64,000 bases of DNA, taken from assembly GCF_000058485.1 (NCBI RefSeq), contig NC_008278.1:2102962-2166961 (forward strand), in the 5' to 3' direction. Source of the stretch: Frankia alni ACN14a (GTDB lineage: Bacteria > Actinomycetota > Actinomycetes > Frankiales > Frankiaceae). Both the position numbers and the translations under genes were made by a program. Below are positions 53,343-61,154 of the stretch, one piece after another (the first letter of the stretch is position 1; every line of letters begins with the position of its first letter). Under the pieces are notes generated by a model. That model was not told the origin of the DNA. It saw only the letters and a program-made list of their open reading frames with translations, and did not search any database.

Positions 53343-53887
53343 CGGATCCCGTCCCACATCGCATTGGCCGGCGCGATCCGCGACCGGGACGGTTCCATCG
53401 GGATGGGCGTCCGGGGCCGCTCCTCGTCCGAGGCCGGCCGGGCCGGGGCGGCGGCGGACGGTCGGACGTCGGTGGAGGGCCTCGCGGCGGGATCGGCGGC
53501 ACCGCTCGTCCCGGCGGCGGCCCGGCCCGCGTCCCGCGCCACCAGCGACGCCGACCCCGTCGGGGCGAAGCTGCGGGACTCCCCGCGGTCGTAGGCGAGC
53601 AGATCCTGGCAGAGATCGCGATAGCCGCGCAGGGCCATCCGCAGGTCCTCCGTCGACGCCTCGCCGCGGGAGCGCCATGCCTCGCGCAGGTCGCCGCGCT
53701 GCGCCTCGATCCGGTCCTGCAGGGCGCGTACCGCCTCGTCGACCAGGCGGTCGGCCTGCTCGACGGCGGCCCGAGGATCGTCGACGAAGCCGAGCAGGAT
53801 CTCCCGCCACCGGTCGGCGTCGCGCCCCTGGCCGGGCCGGGAGTTCGCCGCGGGGCGGCGGTCGTGCCTGATGCCGTCGAGGCTCAT
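53339..53887 (-). CDS. Small helical protein with FVDDP domain (paralogue of the next gene)
   Basis: The product has 182 residues. A helical domain (about 25-105) reads DRWREILLGFVDDPRAAVEQ, ADRLVDEAVRALQDRI and MALRGYRDLCQDLL. The upstream gene contains a matching domain (ARWETLQTRFVDDPAEATSL). The remainder is Ala/Pro/Arg-rich and disordered. No membrane segment. The ATG has ggaagga. It lies 126 bp after the paralogous gene in the same direction. Function unknown; the pair resembles a family of short envelope-associated actinobacterial proteins. Confidence 0.7.
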   Translation of the reverse strand: MSLDGIRHDRRPAANSRPGQGRDADRWREILLGFVDDPRAAVEQADRLVDEAVRALQDRIEAQRGDLREAWRSRGEASTEDLRMALRGYRDLCQDLLAYDRGESRSFAPTGSASLVARDAGRAAAGTSGAADPAARPSTDVRPSAAAPARPASDEERPRTPIPMEPSRSRIAPANAMWDGIR

Positions 53888-54013
53888 GACGGTCCTTCCT
53901 GTCGTGCTACGAGGGGGCCGGCCACAGGGCGGCATGGGTGCCGTCGGCGCGGTGACCGCGGAGGTCACCCCGCCGAGAGAAGGGTTCTGGTGGACGGTTG
54001 TCAGCGCGCGGGT

Positions 54014-54700
54014 TCACGCCTCCCGCTGACCGGGGGTGGCGGCGAGGCCGGCGGCAGGCCGGTCCTGCCGGTCCGGCTTGGCTGCCTGGTCGTCGCTGGC
54101 GCTGGCGCTGGCGGCGGCGCTGGCGCCGGCGACGGCGTGGCTGCTGGCGCCGGCGGTCACGCCGACCAGTTGGTTGAACACCTCGCGGTAGCGCACGAAG
54201 GCCGAGCGCAGGCTCTCGGTGTCCCGCCGGCCCGCGGCGCCCTTCCCGTCCGGCTTGGCCGTGGTCCGCTGATGCGCCTCCCGGTAGCCGGCGACGACGC
54301 GCGGATGGTCGGCGGACAGCAGTTCGGTGCGTTCGGTGAAACTGCCGGCCGGGTATCCCCGGGCCCGCATCACCTCACCGACGAGGGCGTCCGCCAGGCT
54401 GGTCGCCTCGGCGGGATCGTCCACGAAACGGGTCTGCAGCGTCTCCCAGCGGGCCGTGTAGGTCTCCCGTTCGGCCTGGGTCAGCGGTGTGATGGTAAGC
54501 GCGTCGCGCCGGTCGGCAATCTGGCGGAGCTGGCGCTCCGCCGATCGCCGGTCCGAGTGCTCGGCGAGCACGCGGTCGTACTCGGGACCAAATCGCCGCT
54601 GCAGCCCCGCCCGTCGGCTGTCACGCTGCCCAAGGAGCATGACGCTGGCGAGGACGGCGACGGCGCAGATCACCAGTAAAATCCAGCCTACGGTGAGCAC
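54014..54700 (-). CDS. Membrane-anchored helical protein with FVDDP domain
   Basis: The product has 228 residues. An N-terminal membrane helix (LTVGWILLVICAVAVLASVM) is followed by a charged coiled coil (RFGPEYDRVLAEHSDRRSAE). A helical domain then reads YTARWETLQTRFVDDPAEAT, ADALVGEVMRARGYP and LRSAFVRYREVFNQLVGV. The downstream gene shares this last domain but has no membrane helix. I recall similar proteins across streptomycetes without known function. GTG 54700 has ggagg upstream. Confidence 0.75.
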   Translation of the reverse strand: MLTVGWILLVICAVAVLASVMLLGQRDSRRAGLQRRFGPEYDRVLAEHSDRRSAERQLRQIADRRDALTITPLTQAERETYTARWETLQTRFVDDPAEATSLADALVGEVMRARGYPAGSFTERTELLSADHPRVVAGYREAHQRTTAKPDGKGAAGRRDTESLRSAFVRYREVFNQLVGVTAGASSHAVAGASAAASASASDDQAAKPDRQDRPAAGLAATPGQREA

Positions 54701-55392
54701 GGGAAAACCTCCGCCTGACGTCCCTCTTTCGCATCATGATCCGCCCGGTCGGGTACCCAGGTGCCTTCACGGTAAACGCGGGGAAAGCGGAACCGGGCAT
54801 CCCAGGGCCCCGATAGTGCCGGCGGCGAGTGGCGACGTGCCTCGTTCCGCCTCGCCGCGTTCCAGGCCAGGGCTGTTCCGGCGTGCGGCGGTACACCCGG
54901 CGCCGAGGCCGGTCCCGATCCGGATGAACGGCTGCGCGGCCGAGAACCAGCGCGAGTTCCACCGTCCCCGGCCGCGCGCCGGCCGCGATCGAGGACGGCG
55001 GACAGGCCGCAGGTGCAATCCCCCGACGGAGGTAGATCCAGCAACGATGGTGGTTGCGGCACAGGGGCACCCGCTGATCGACCAGGCGCAGGGCCGTGCC
55101 ATGAGCAGGGGAGGCGAAACACTCCTCGTCGCCGGTGGCCTTTCCCATGGCGGCGGGCTCCGGCCGGATCTGCAGATCAACGTCGGTCAGCGCGTCGGCG
55201 AACACTCCGTCATCGCCGGTCTGGAAACACCTCGCCGGTCTGGAAACACCTCGCCGGACGGGAAGATCTCGCGCCGGACTGGAACATCTCGCCGGTCTGG
55301 AAGGTCTCTGTCGACGTCGCGCCGCGGCGTCGTCCGCTCGGCGAGGGCAAGCCGCATTTCTCGGCGCGACACCTGCGGCGCCACCTGCCGGC
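54701..55392. other. 690-bp stretch without a confident gene
   Basis: Open frames on both strands lack protein character. The right half carries the tandem repeat at 55214-55307. Confidence 0.5.
55214..55307. repeat. Tandem repeat, 5 x 18-19 bp
   Basis: Two identical 19-bp units cgccggtctggaaacacct are followed by three diverged units (55252, 55272, 55290). It lies 85 bp beyond the plsC stop. Confidence 0.88.
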
Positions 55393-56124
55393 TCACGACT
55401 CCGGGTCGTCCGGCTCGGTGGGCGGCGGGGGGGCCGACCCGCCGAGGTGCGCGGGCACCCACCAGTCGGCCTCGCCGGGCGCGGGACGCGGATAGCGTCG
55501 CTGCGCCTCGTCGAGCAGCTCGGTCATCACCTTGTGCAGGACGTCCGTCCCGGTCTGGCGGTCGGTGAGCTCGGCCGGGGGGACCGGCCGGCCCACCGTG
55601 ATGGAGATCGGGGTGCCGATGGCGTCCCGAAGCTGGAACGGATGGCCCTTCGTGAGAACCCGCTGGCTGCCCCAGAGGATCACCGGGATCACCGGGACGT
55701 TCGTGTGCGCCGCCATCCGGGCCGCACCGGACTTGAAGGAGGCCAGGCAGAAACTCGGGCTGATCGTCGCCTCGGGGAAGACCCCGACGAACTCGCCGGC
55801 GCGCAGCGCCTTCAGCGCGTCCCGCAGCGACGCGGCCCCCGCCTGCCGGTCGACCGGGATGTGGTGCATCCCGCGCATCAGCGGACCGGAGATCCGATGG
55901 TCGAAGACCTCCTTCTTGGCCATGAAACGGACGAGCCGCCGCCGGGCGGTCCAGAACGGCAGGCCGGCGAGCGCGAAGTCGAGATAGGAGACGTGGTTGA
56001 TCAGTACTATGCCGCCCCCGGAGGCGGGGATGTTCTCCGCACCCCGCACGTCGAGCCGCAGGCGCAGCGCGCCGAACAGCCCCCTCGCCACAGTGATAAC
56101 CGGCCGGTAGACGTATTCCGCCAC
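55393..56124 (-). CDS. 1-acyl-sn-glycerol-3-phosphate acyltransferase (PlsC family)
   Basis: The product has 243 residues. The catalytic HX4D motif is in LINHVSYLDFALAG, followed by RFMAKKEVF, the FPEATISPSF substrate motif and VIPVILWGSQ. It transfers an acyl chain to lysophosphatidate in membrane phospholipid synthesis, or to a related acceptor. GTG 56124 has gaggag 9 nt upstream. The C-terminus is Pro/acid-rich. It is divergent from the M50-like gene. Confidence 0.9.
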   Translation of the reverse strand: MAEYVYRPVITVARGLFGALRLRLDVRGAENIPASGGGIVLINHVSYLDFALAGLPFWTARRRLVRFMAKKEVFDHRISGPLMRGMHHIPVDRQAGAASLRDALKALRAGEFVGVFPEATISPSFCLASFKSGAARMAAHTNVPVIPVILWGSQRVLTKGHPFQLRDAIGTPISITVGRPVPPAELTDRQTGTDVLHKVMTELLDEAQRRYPRPAPGEADWWVPAHLGGSAPPPPTEPDDPES

Positions 56125-56400
56125 GACGGGCCACTCCTCAGCTTGTCCTCGCGGTCTCCCCCGGGCACCCAAACGCGTTCCCGACCCTACCGCCGCCCCC
56201 CGACCACGGGGGCGCCCGACAGGGGAGCGCACGCCCTTTCGAGGACCCCCGCCGGCACCTTCGCGCTCCCCTGGCCCGAGGATCGATGATGTCCGAACGG
56301 ACGCCGTCGCCGGTGTCGGGCCGACGGCCGCGTATCGGGAGAGACGGCGCCGTAGCGGGCGACGCGTACATACGCGCAGTTGTCGGAGGGGAGCGGCCGG

Positions 56401-57093
56401 GTGGAGATCCTGCGGCGCAGCATCGAGGCGCAGGCGGCGCCGCCGCAGTGGGTCTTCGTCGTCGCCGCCGTCCTGGCGGCCGTGACGGTGCTCAGCGACC
56501 GACTGTGGCCCGTCGCCCGACACGTGATCACGATTGCGCACGAGGGCGGGCACGCCCTGGCCGCGGTCGCGAGCGGCCGGCGTCTGGCCGGCGTCCGCCT
56601 GCATTCGGACACCTCCGGGGTCACCGTCTCCTCCGGACGACCGACGGGCCCCGGTGTGATCGCCACGGTCGCCGCCGGCTACCCCACGCCCTCGCTGATC
56701 GGACTCGGCGCCGCCGCCCTGCTGGCCACCGGCCGCACGAGCCTGGTGCTCCAGCTCTGTGTGGCGATGCTGCTCGCGATGCTGGTGGTGATCCGCAACG
56801 GCTTCGGGGTGATGTCGCTGGTGGTCAGCACCGCGGCAATCCTCGCGGTCTCCTGGTTCGCGCCGCCCACCGCGCGCGCCGGGTTCGCCGCCTACGTCGC
56901 CTGCTTCCTGCTGCTGGGAGGGCTGCGGCCGGTGGTCGAGGTGCAGCGGCAGCGGCGCCGGCGCCGGGGGAGGGACTCGGATCCAGATCAGCTCGCCCGG
57001 CTGACCGGGCTGCCCCCGGGCTTCTGGGTGGGTCTGTTCGGCCTGACGGGGCTCGCCTGCCTCGCCGGCGGGGGCGGTCTGCTGTTCGGCTGA
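56401..57093 (+). CDS. M50-like membrane metalloprotease homologue
   Basis: The product has 230 residues with about six hydrophobic segments. ITIAHEGGHALAAVASGRRL at about residue 42 is the HExxH-type zinc motif in its M50B form (HEGGH). The usual second ligand motif (NxxPxxxxDG) is not obvious. M50B proteins include intramembrane proteases, but this one may be a non-proteolytic relative. GTG 56401 has ggagggg 9 nt upstream. Confidence 0.78.
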   Translation: MEILRRSIEAQAAPPQWVFVVAAVLAAVTVLSDRLWPVARHVITIAHEGGHALAAVASGRRLAGVRLHSDTSGVTVSSGRPTGPGVIATVAAGYPTPSLIGLGAAALLATGRTSLVLQLCVAMLLAMLVVIRNGFGVMSLVVSTAAILAVSWFAPPTARAGFAAYVACFLLLGGLRPVVEVQRQRRRRRGRDSDPDQLARLTGLPPGFWVGLFGLTGLACLAGGGGLLFG

Positions 57094-57176
57094 GCATCGG
57101 GCTTCGCCGAGCCGCTGCCGCGGGTCCCCCGCCGGGCGCCTGCCGGCAGCGACCGGGAATTGTCGGACTCGGCTGC

Positions 57177-57182
57177 CAGACT
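57177..57182 (+). promoter_or_regulatory. Possible leaderless -10 element
   Basis: CAGACT, then 7 nt, then ATG 57190. Confidence 0.35.
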
Positions 57183-57189
57183 GGTCGCC

Positions 57190-58143
57190 ATGTGCGGTCG
57201 TTACACGCAGAAGCTGAAGGCGGACGATCTGGTCGCCGCCATGTCCGCGCGCGACGAGACCGGCGGCGGGGTTGCGGAGAGCTACAACGTCGCCCCCACC
57301 TCGACGATGCCGATCGTCGTCGCCGAGCCGCCCGAGGCCGGCGGCGGACCGGGCGGCGCCGCCGGCGGCGATGCGGGCGGCGATGCGGGCGGCCCGTCGG
57401 GTGACGATCTGTCGGGGCGGGAGCCAGCCGGCCGGGTCCTGCGGCTGGCCACCTGGGGGCTGGTGCCGTCCTGGGCCAAGGACCGCGCCATCGGCGCCAA
57501 GATGATCAATGCCCGGGCGGAGACGGTGGCGACCAAGCCGGCGTTCCGCGCGGCCTTCGCGGCCCGGCGCTGCCTCGTGCCCGCCACCGGCTTCTACGAG
57601 TGGTTCCATCCGGGCGGCGGCTCCCGGCGCGGCCAGCCGTTCTACATCTACCCGGCGGGGCACCCGGCGGGCGAGGGGGTCCTTGCCTTCGCCGGCCTCT
57701 ACGAGGTGTGGCGCAAGGGGGACGTACCGTTGGTGACCTTCACGATCCTGACCACCGGGGCGGCCGAGGGCCTGGCGTTCCTGCACGACCGATCGCCGGT
57801 GATCCTTCCCGCGGCGGCCTGGGACCGGTGGATCGACCCGGCGGCCGATCCCGCCGCGCTCGCCCCGCTGCTGCGGCCGGCGCCGGTCGGGGTGCTCGCC
57901 GCCCATCCGGTGGGCGCGGCGGTGGGCAACGTCCGCAACAAGGATCCCCGGCTGACCGACCCGGTCGACCTCGATCCGACGGTGGCGGACGCGGTGGAAC
58001 TGGCGGGCGGCCCTGCGGTGGCGGCTGCGGATCTGGTCGCCGGCGGTGATGTCGCGCACCGCAGAGCAGGGTCCGCCAGGGCGCGCCCGGCGGGGGCTGC
58101 TGTGGACCTGTCGCTGTTCGAACTCGATCCAACCGAGCAGTGA
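57190..58143 (+). CDS. SOS-response-associated peptidase (SRAP/YedK/HMCES family)
   Basis: The product has 317 residues. It begins MCGRYTQ, so the catalytic Cys2 that crosslinks abasic sites is exposed after Met removal. Also present are SYNVAPTS, GAKMINARAETVATKPAF, PATGFYEW and the catalytic His in FLHDRSPVIL. The protein forms a stable thiazolidine with abasic sites in single-stranded DNA and shields them. A Gly/Ala-rich insertion (about 55-80) and an alanine-rich tail make it longer than YedK (about 220 residues). No LexA box was noticed upstream. Confidence 0.93.
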   Translation: MCGRYTQKLKADDLVAAMSARDETGGGVAESYNVAPTSTMPIVVAEPPEAGGGPGGAAGGDAGGDAGGPSGDDLSGREPAGRVLRLATWGLVPSWAKDRAIGAKMINARAETVATKPAFRAAFAARRCLVPATGFYEWFHPGGGSRRGQPFYIYPAGHPAGEGVLAFAGLYEVWRKGDVPLVTFTILTTGAAEGLAFLHDRSPVILPAAAWDRWIDPAADPAALAPLLRPAPVGVLAAHPVGAAVGNVRNKDPRLTDPVDLDPTVADAVELAGGPAVAAADLVAGGDVAHRRAGSARARPAGAAVDLSLFELDPTEQ

Positions 58144-58371
58144 GCGGCGACGTCATCGCCCGCGGCGGGCGGTAAGTGGCCGGACGCATCGTGTGATTGC
58201 GGGTTCATCCAGCGGAAATCCGCGAGGATGGGGGTCGCCGCCGGCGGCGGCGTCAGGGGCGGACGGGCCCGCCGTCCGGGTCCTAGCCGACTCGGACCGG
58301 CCGCGGTCCGGCCCGACCGGCGCCGATCGGCGCTGACCGTAACCAGGCACGCACGGCCGGAGGAGAACCCG

Positions 58372-59166
58372 ATGACGTCAATCACCGATCCGACCGACGC
58401 GGCGGGCACAGGTTCCGCCCCACCGCTGGAGGCGCCGGCCCCGGCGGACATCGCCGGGCTGGTCAACCTCCGCGACGTCGGGGGCATGACGACCGCGGAC
58501 GGCCGTCGCACCCGCCCCGGCGTGCTCTACCGCAGCGAGATGCCGAAGGCGGGGGACCGCCCGCCGCCGGAGTCGGTGACCTGGCCGCCGCGTACGGTGA
58601 TCGACCTGCGCTCGGCCGTCGAGCGCGGGCCCGATCCGCATCCGCTCGCCGCCCTCGGCGCCGAGATCAGGGTGTTTCCGCTGCTCGGCGACGAGGCGGC
58701 ACCGGGCCGCCACACCGCCGCCTCGGGTGCGATGGAGGGCGGCCTGCAGGCGCTCTACGTGGCGATGGTCGAGCACGCTGCCCCCCAGCTCGCCGCGATC
58801 GTCAAGGTCGTGGGGGAGGCGCCGGGTCCGGTGCTCGTGCACTGCGCCGCCGGCAAGGATCGCACCGGAGTCACGATCGCCGTGCTGCTGCGCCTCGCCG
58901 GCGTCGTCGAGGGAGACGTCCTTGCCGACTACGCGGCCACCGAGCAGAACATGCGTGGCGTGGTCAAGCGGCTCAAGGGGCACGCCCTGCTGCCGGGTGT
59001 GAGCGACCCGGAGCGGGGGCGTGAGCTGGTCAAGACGTCGCTCGCCGCCGCGGAGGCGGTCATCGCGACGACCGACGCCCATCCCGGCGGGGTGGCCGGC
59101 TGGGTTCGGGACCACGGTGCCGACGAGGAGTCGATCCGCCGCTGGCGCGACCGCATCCTCGCCTGA
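58372..59166 (+). CDS. Tyrosine/phosphoinositide phosphatase, MptpB-like
   Basis: The product has 264 residues. The P-loop HCAAGKDRTGVTIAVLLRLA (CX5R) is at about residue 160, after LVNLRDVGGMTTADGRRTRP. The KDR within the P-loop marks the bacterial dual-specificity/lipid phosphatase group of Mycobacterium MptpB. Substrates may be phosphotyrosine proteins or phosphoinositides. ATG 58372 has ggaggag. No export signal is visible. Confidence 0.9.
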   Translation: MTSITDPTDAAGTGSAPPLEAPAPADIAGLVNLRDVGGMTTADGRRTRPGVLYRSEMPKAGDRPPPESVTWPPRTVIDLRSAVERGPDPHPLAALGAEIRVFPLLGDEAAPGRHTAASGAMEGGLQALYVAMVEHAAPQLAAIVKVVGEAPGPVLVHCAAGKDRTGVTIAVLLRLAGVVEGDVLADYAATEQNMRGVVKRLKGHALLPGVSDPERGRELVKTSLAAAEAVIATTDAHPGGVAGWVRDHGADEESIRRWRDRILA

Positions 59167-59294
59167 GCGAGTCCGTGACGCCGGCAGGGTACGGAGGTCC
59201 CGGGAGGGGGTCGCCTGCCTGCGTGGCGGGCGGGCGGCGGGCGGCCGGTGCCCAGGGCGGCGGACCGTCGGCGCCAGGCCGCCAGAACCCCGCG

Positions 59295-59858
59295 TCAGGC
59301 AGGCGTACGCGGCCGCAGCGACAGCCCCAGCGCGATCTCGGTGACTCCGGTGACGATGAGCTGGATCCCGAAGATCACCGCAAGCGCCACGATCGTCGCG
59401 TCCGGCCAGGCGAGGGCGAGCACGCCCAGTACCACGCTGAGCGCCGCCACCGCGTAGCTGGGCACCACGCCGCGGGCACCGGTCTCGGGCGATCGCAACG
59501 CCCGGGTCACCAGTGCCCGCGCGACGCCGGTGACGATCAGGATGGCGCCGACGAGCAGCGCCAGCACCCGCAACGTCACTCCCGGCCACAGGAGCACGAC
59601 GACGCCGCCGAGGATGAGCAGGACCCCGAAGAAGGCGGTGCTGGCGGAGTTCTCAGCCCTGGCGGCGGCCAGCGTCTCACCGATCCCGGACAGGACCAGA
59701 GCCACCCCGGCAAGCACGGCCAGAGTGCCGGCCGTCGCGAACGGATTGAGGATCAGCAGAAGTCCCAACACCGTGACGGCCAGCCCGACGACGAGCATCG
59801 CCGACCACAGGGCGCTGGGCGTCTGCTGGTGTCGCTGCTGCCGATAGATCGTCGCCAT
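59295..59858 (-). CDS. HdeD-family membrane protein (DUF308)
   Basis: The product has 187 residues and six membrane segments in three repeated pairs (LVVGLAVTVLGLLLILNPFA, FFGVLLILGGVVVLLWPGVT, ALSVVLGVLALAWPDATIVA). The xPxxA motif after each pair is the DUF308/HdeD repeat. HdeD is linked to acid resistance in enterobacteria; the role in actinobacteria is unknown. ATG 59858 has aggggg upstream. Confidence 0.88.
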   Translation of the reverse strand: MATIYRQQRHQQTPSALWSAMLVVGLAVTVLGLLLILNPFATAGTLAVLAGVALVLSGIGETLAAARAENSASTAFFGVLLILGGVVVLLWPGVTLRVLALLVGAILIVTGVARALVTRALRSPETGARGVVPSYAVAALSVVLGVLALAWPDATIVALAVIFGIQLIVTGVTEIALGLSLRPRTPA

Positions 59859-59980
59859 CGAGGCACCCCCTGAGTGGATCCGCACCACCTGTGCGGATCC
59901 ACACCCGAGTTCCTACCCGGTGTCGGTCGGACCGCACCGCTCGGCGGCCCTCGACCGTCCCGCGGTCCGTCGGCGCCCCG

Positions 59981-60175
59981 TCAGCCGTCGCTGATGCTGA
60001 TCGCCTCCGTCGGGCAGGCGTCGGCTGCCTCCTGAAGGTCGTCCCACCGCGTGTCGTCCGGCTCCTCGCTCAGTAGATAGAGGTAACCGTCGTCCCGGAT
60101 CTCGAAGACGTCCGGAACGAGCTGAACACACGTGCCGCTGCTGGCGCAACGGTCGAAGTTGACGGTCACGTGCAT
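59981..60175 (-). CDS. 3Fe-4S ferredoxin
   Basis: The product has 64 residues. Cysteines 10, 16 and 54 (FDRCASSGTCVQL and ADACPTEAI) with a non-cysteine in the middle position give a 3Fe-4S cluster, as in actinobacterial ferredoxins serving cytochrome P450s. No P450 gene lies beside it. ATG 60175 has gggagg. The YceI gene lies upstream in the same direction, 125 bp away. Confidence 0.92.
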   Translation of the reverse strand: MHVTVNFDRCASSGTCVQLVPDVFEIRDDGYLYLLSEEPDDTRWDDLQEAADACPTEAISISDG

Positions 60176-60300
60176 CGGCGCACCTCCCGTGGTGCTCCCA
60201 GAATGTCGGCGTCGCGTGGACCTTACCGCTGGGCCCGGCGGAGGAACAGAAGGGTCACCTCCGCGGGCCACAGTGGCAAGGCGCCGTTCCCGGAGAGCCG

Positions 60301-60861
60301 TCAGGACGCCTTGATCGCGGAGATGTCGAGCTCGACCTTGACCTTGTCGCTGATGAGGACGCCGCCGGTCTCCAGCACCGCGTTGAAGGTCAGGCCGAAG
60401 TCCTTGCGGTTGAGGGTCGTGGTGCCGGTGAAGCCGGCCCGGACGTTGCCGAACGGGTCCTTGGAGCTGCCCTCGAAGGCGATGTCGAGGTCGACCGGGT
60501 GGGTGACGCCGCGGATCGTCAGATCGCCGGTGAGCACGTACTCGTCGTCGCCCTTGCCGGCGACCGCGCCGGTGCTGACGAAGGTGATCGTCGGGTAGGT
60601 CGCGACGTCGAGCAGGTCGGCGGACTTCACGTGGCCGTCGCGGTCCGGCACGCCGGTGTCGAACGAGGCGGTCTTGATCGTTACGGTGGCGGTGGACGCC
60701 GTCGGCTCGGCACCGTCCAGGTTCAGGGCGCCCTCGACGGCGGTGAACTGCCCCCGCACGGTCGTGACCATGGCGTGCCGCGCGGCGAAGCCGATCCGCG
60801 AGTGGGCGGGGTCGATCGTCCAGGTGCCGGTCAGGTCGGTCAGGGCGGTGGTCGTGGTCAT
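60301..60861 (-). CDS. YceI-family protein
   Basis: The product has 186 residues. It begins with the lipocalin-like strand GTWTIDPAHSRIGFAARHAM and continues VRGQFTAVEG, FDTGVPDRDGHVKSADLLDV, then YPTITFVSTG and LTGDLTIRGVTHPVDLDIAF, the full YceI signature. YceI barrels bind isoprenoid-like amphiphiles. There is no export signal here, unlike the E. coli member, so it is cytoplasmic. ATG 60861 has ggagga. Confidence 0.93.
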   Translation of the reverse strand: MTTTTALTDLTGTWTIDPAHSRIGFAARHAMVTTVRGQFTAVEGALNLDGAEPTASTATVTIKTASFDTGVPDRDGHVKSADLLDVATYPTITFVSTGAVAGKGDDEYVLTGDLTIRGVTHPVDLDIAFEGSSKDPFGNVRAGFTGTTTLNRKDFGLTFNAVLETGGVLISDKVKVELDISAIKAS

Positions 60862-61073
60862 TGGGTCCTCCAGAGGGAGCCGCCGGATACGTCGGTCGCC
60901 CGGCGACGGAGCGGTGTGGCGGGCCCGACCAGGCGGCAGGGTCCGTCGCCAGGTCGTTGCATGCGCAACTTACAGCTCGGGTCAACGTCCCGGCCGGGGA
61001 CGTATTCCGCGAGCCGTCCGCTGATCTGTGACGACCGTAACGAGACTTCGGTCCTGCGCCCAGGGCCGCCGAC

Positions 61074-61108
61074 CGATCTGTGGACAACCACCCGTTGTCC
61101 ACAGATCG
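61074..61108. promoter_or_regulatory. Inverted repeat with two DnaA-box-like sites
   Basis: 15-bp perfect arms (cgatctgtggacaac 61074-61088, its complement 61094-61108) with a 5-nt loop. Each arm contains TTGTCCACA, the high-GC actinobacterial DnaA-box consensus, in opposite orientation (61079-61087 minus, 61095-61103 plus). It ends 46 bp before the comEA start. Confidence 0.65.
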
Positions 61109-61142
61109 CCATCTGGCTCGGCGAACGGACCGAACATCGATC

Positions 61143-61148
61143 TACGGT
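61143..61148 (+). promoter_or_regulatory. Probable leaderless -10 element for comEA
   Basis: TACGGT, then 6 nt, then ATG 61155. Confidence 0.45.
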
Positions 61149-61154
61149 CCGGTC

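Noticed and set aside
54621-55205. 194-codon minus-strand frame in the gap upstream of 54700
   Set aside because: Composition is Arg/Pro/Cys-biased, several overlapping frames look alike, and no family or ribosome site supports it.
55214-55307. Five short repeats resembling a CRISPR array
   Set aside because: The units are directly adjacent without spacers, diverge from one another, and there are no cas genes; a simple tandem repeat.
55393-58059. 888-codon minus-strand frame
   Set aside because: Only the last 244 codons are PlsC; the upstream part is antisense to the M50-like and SRAP genes and has shadow composition.
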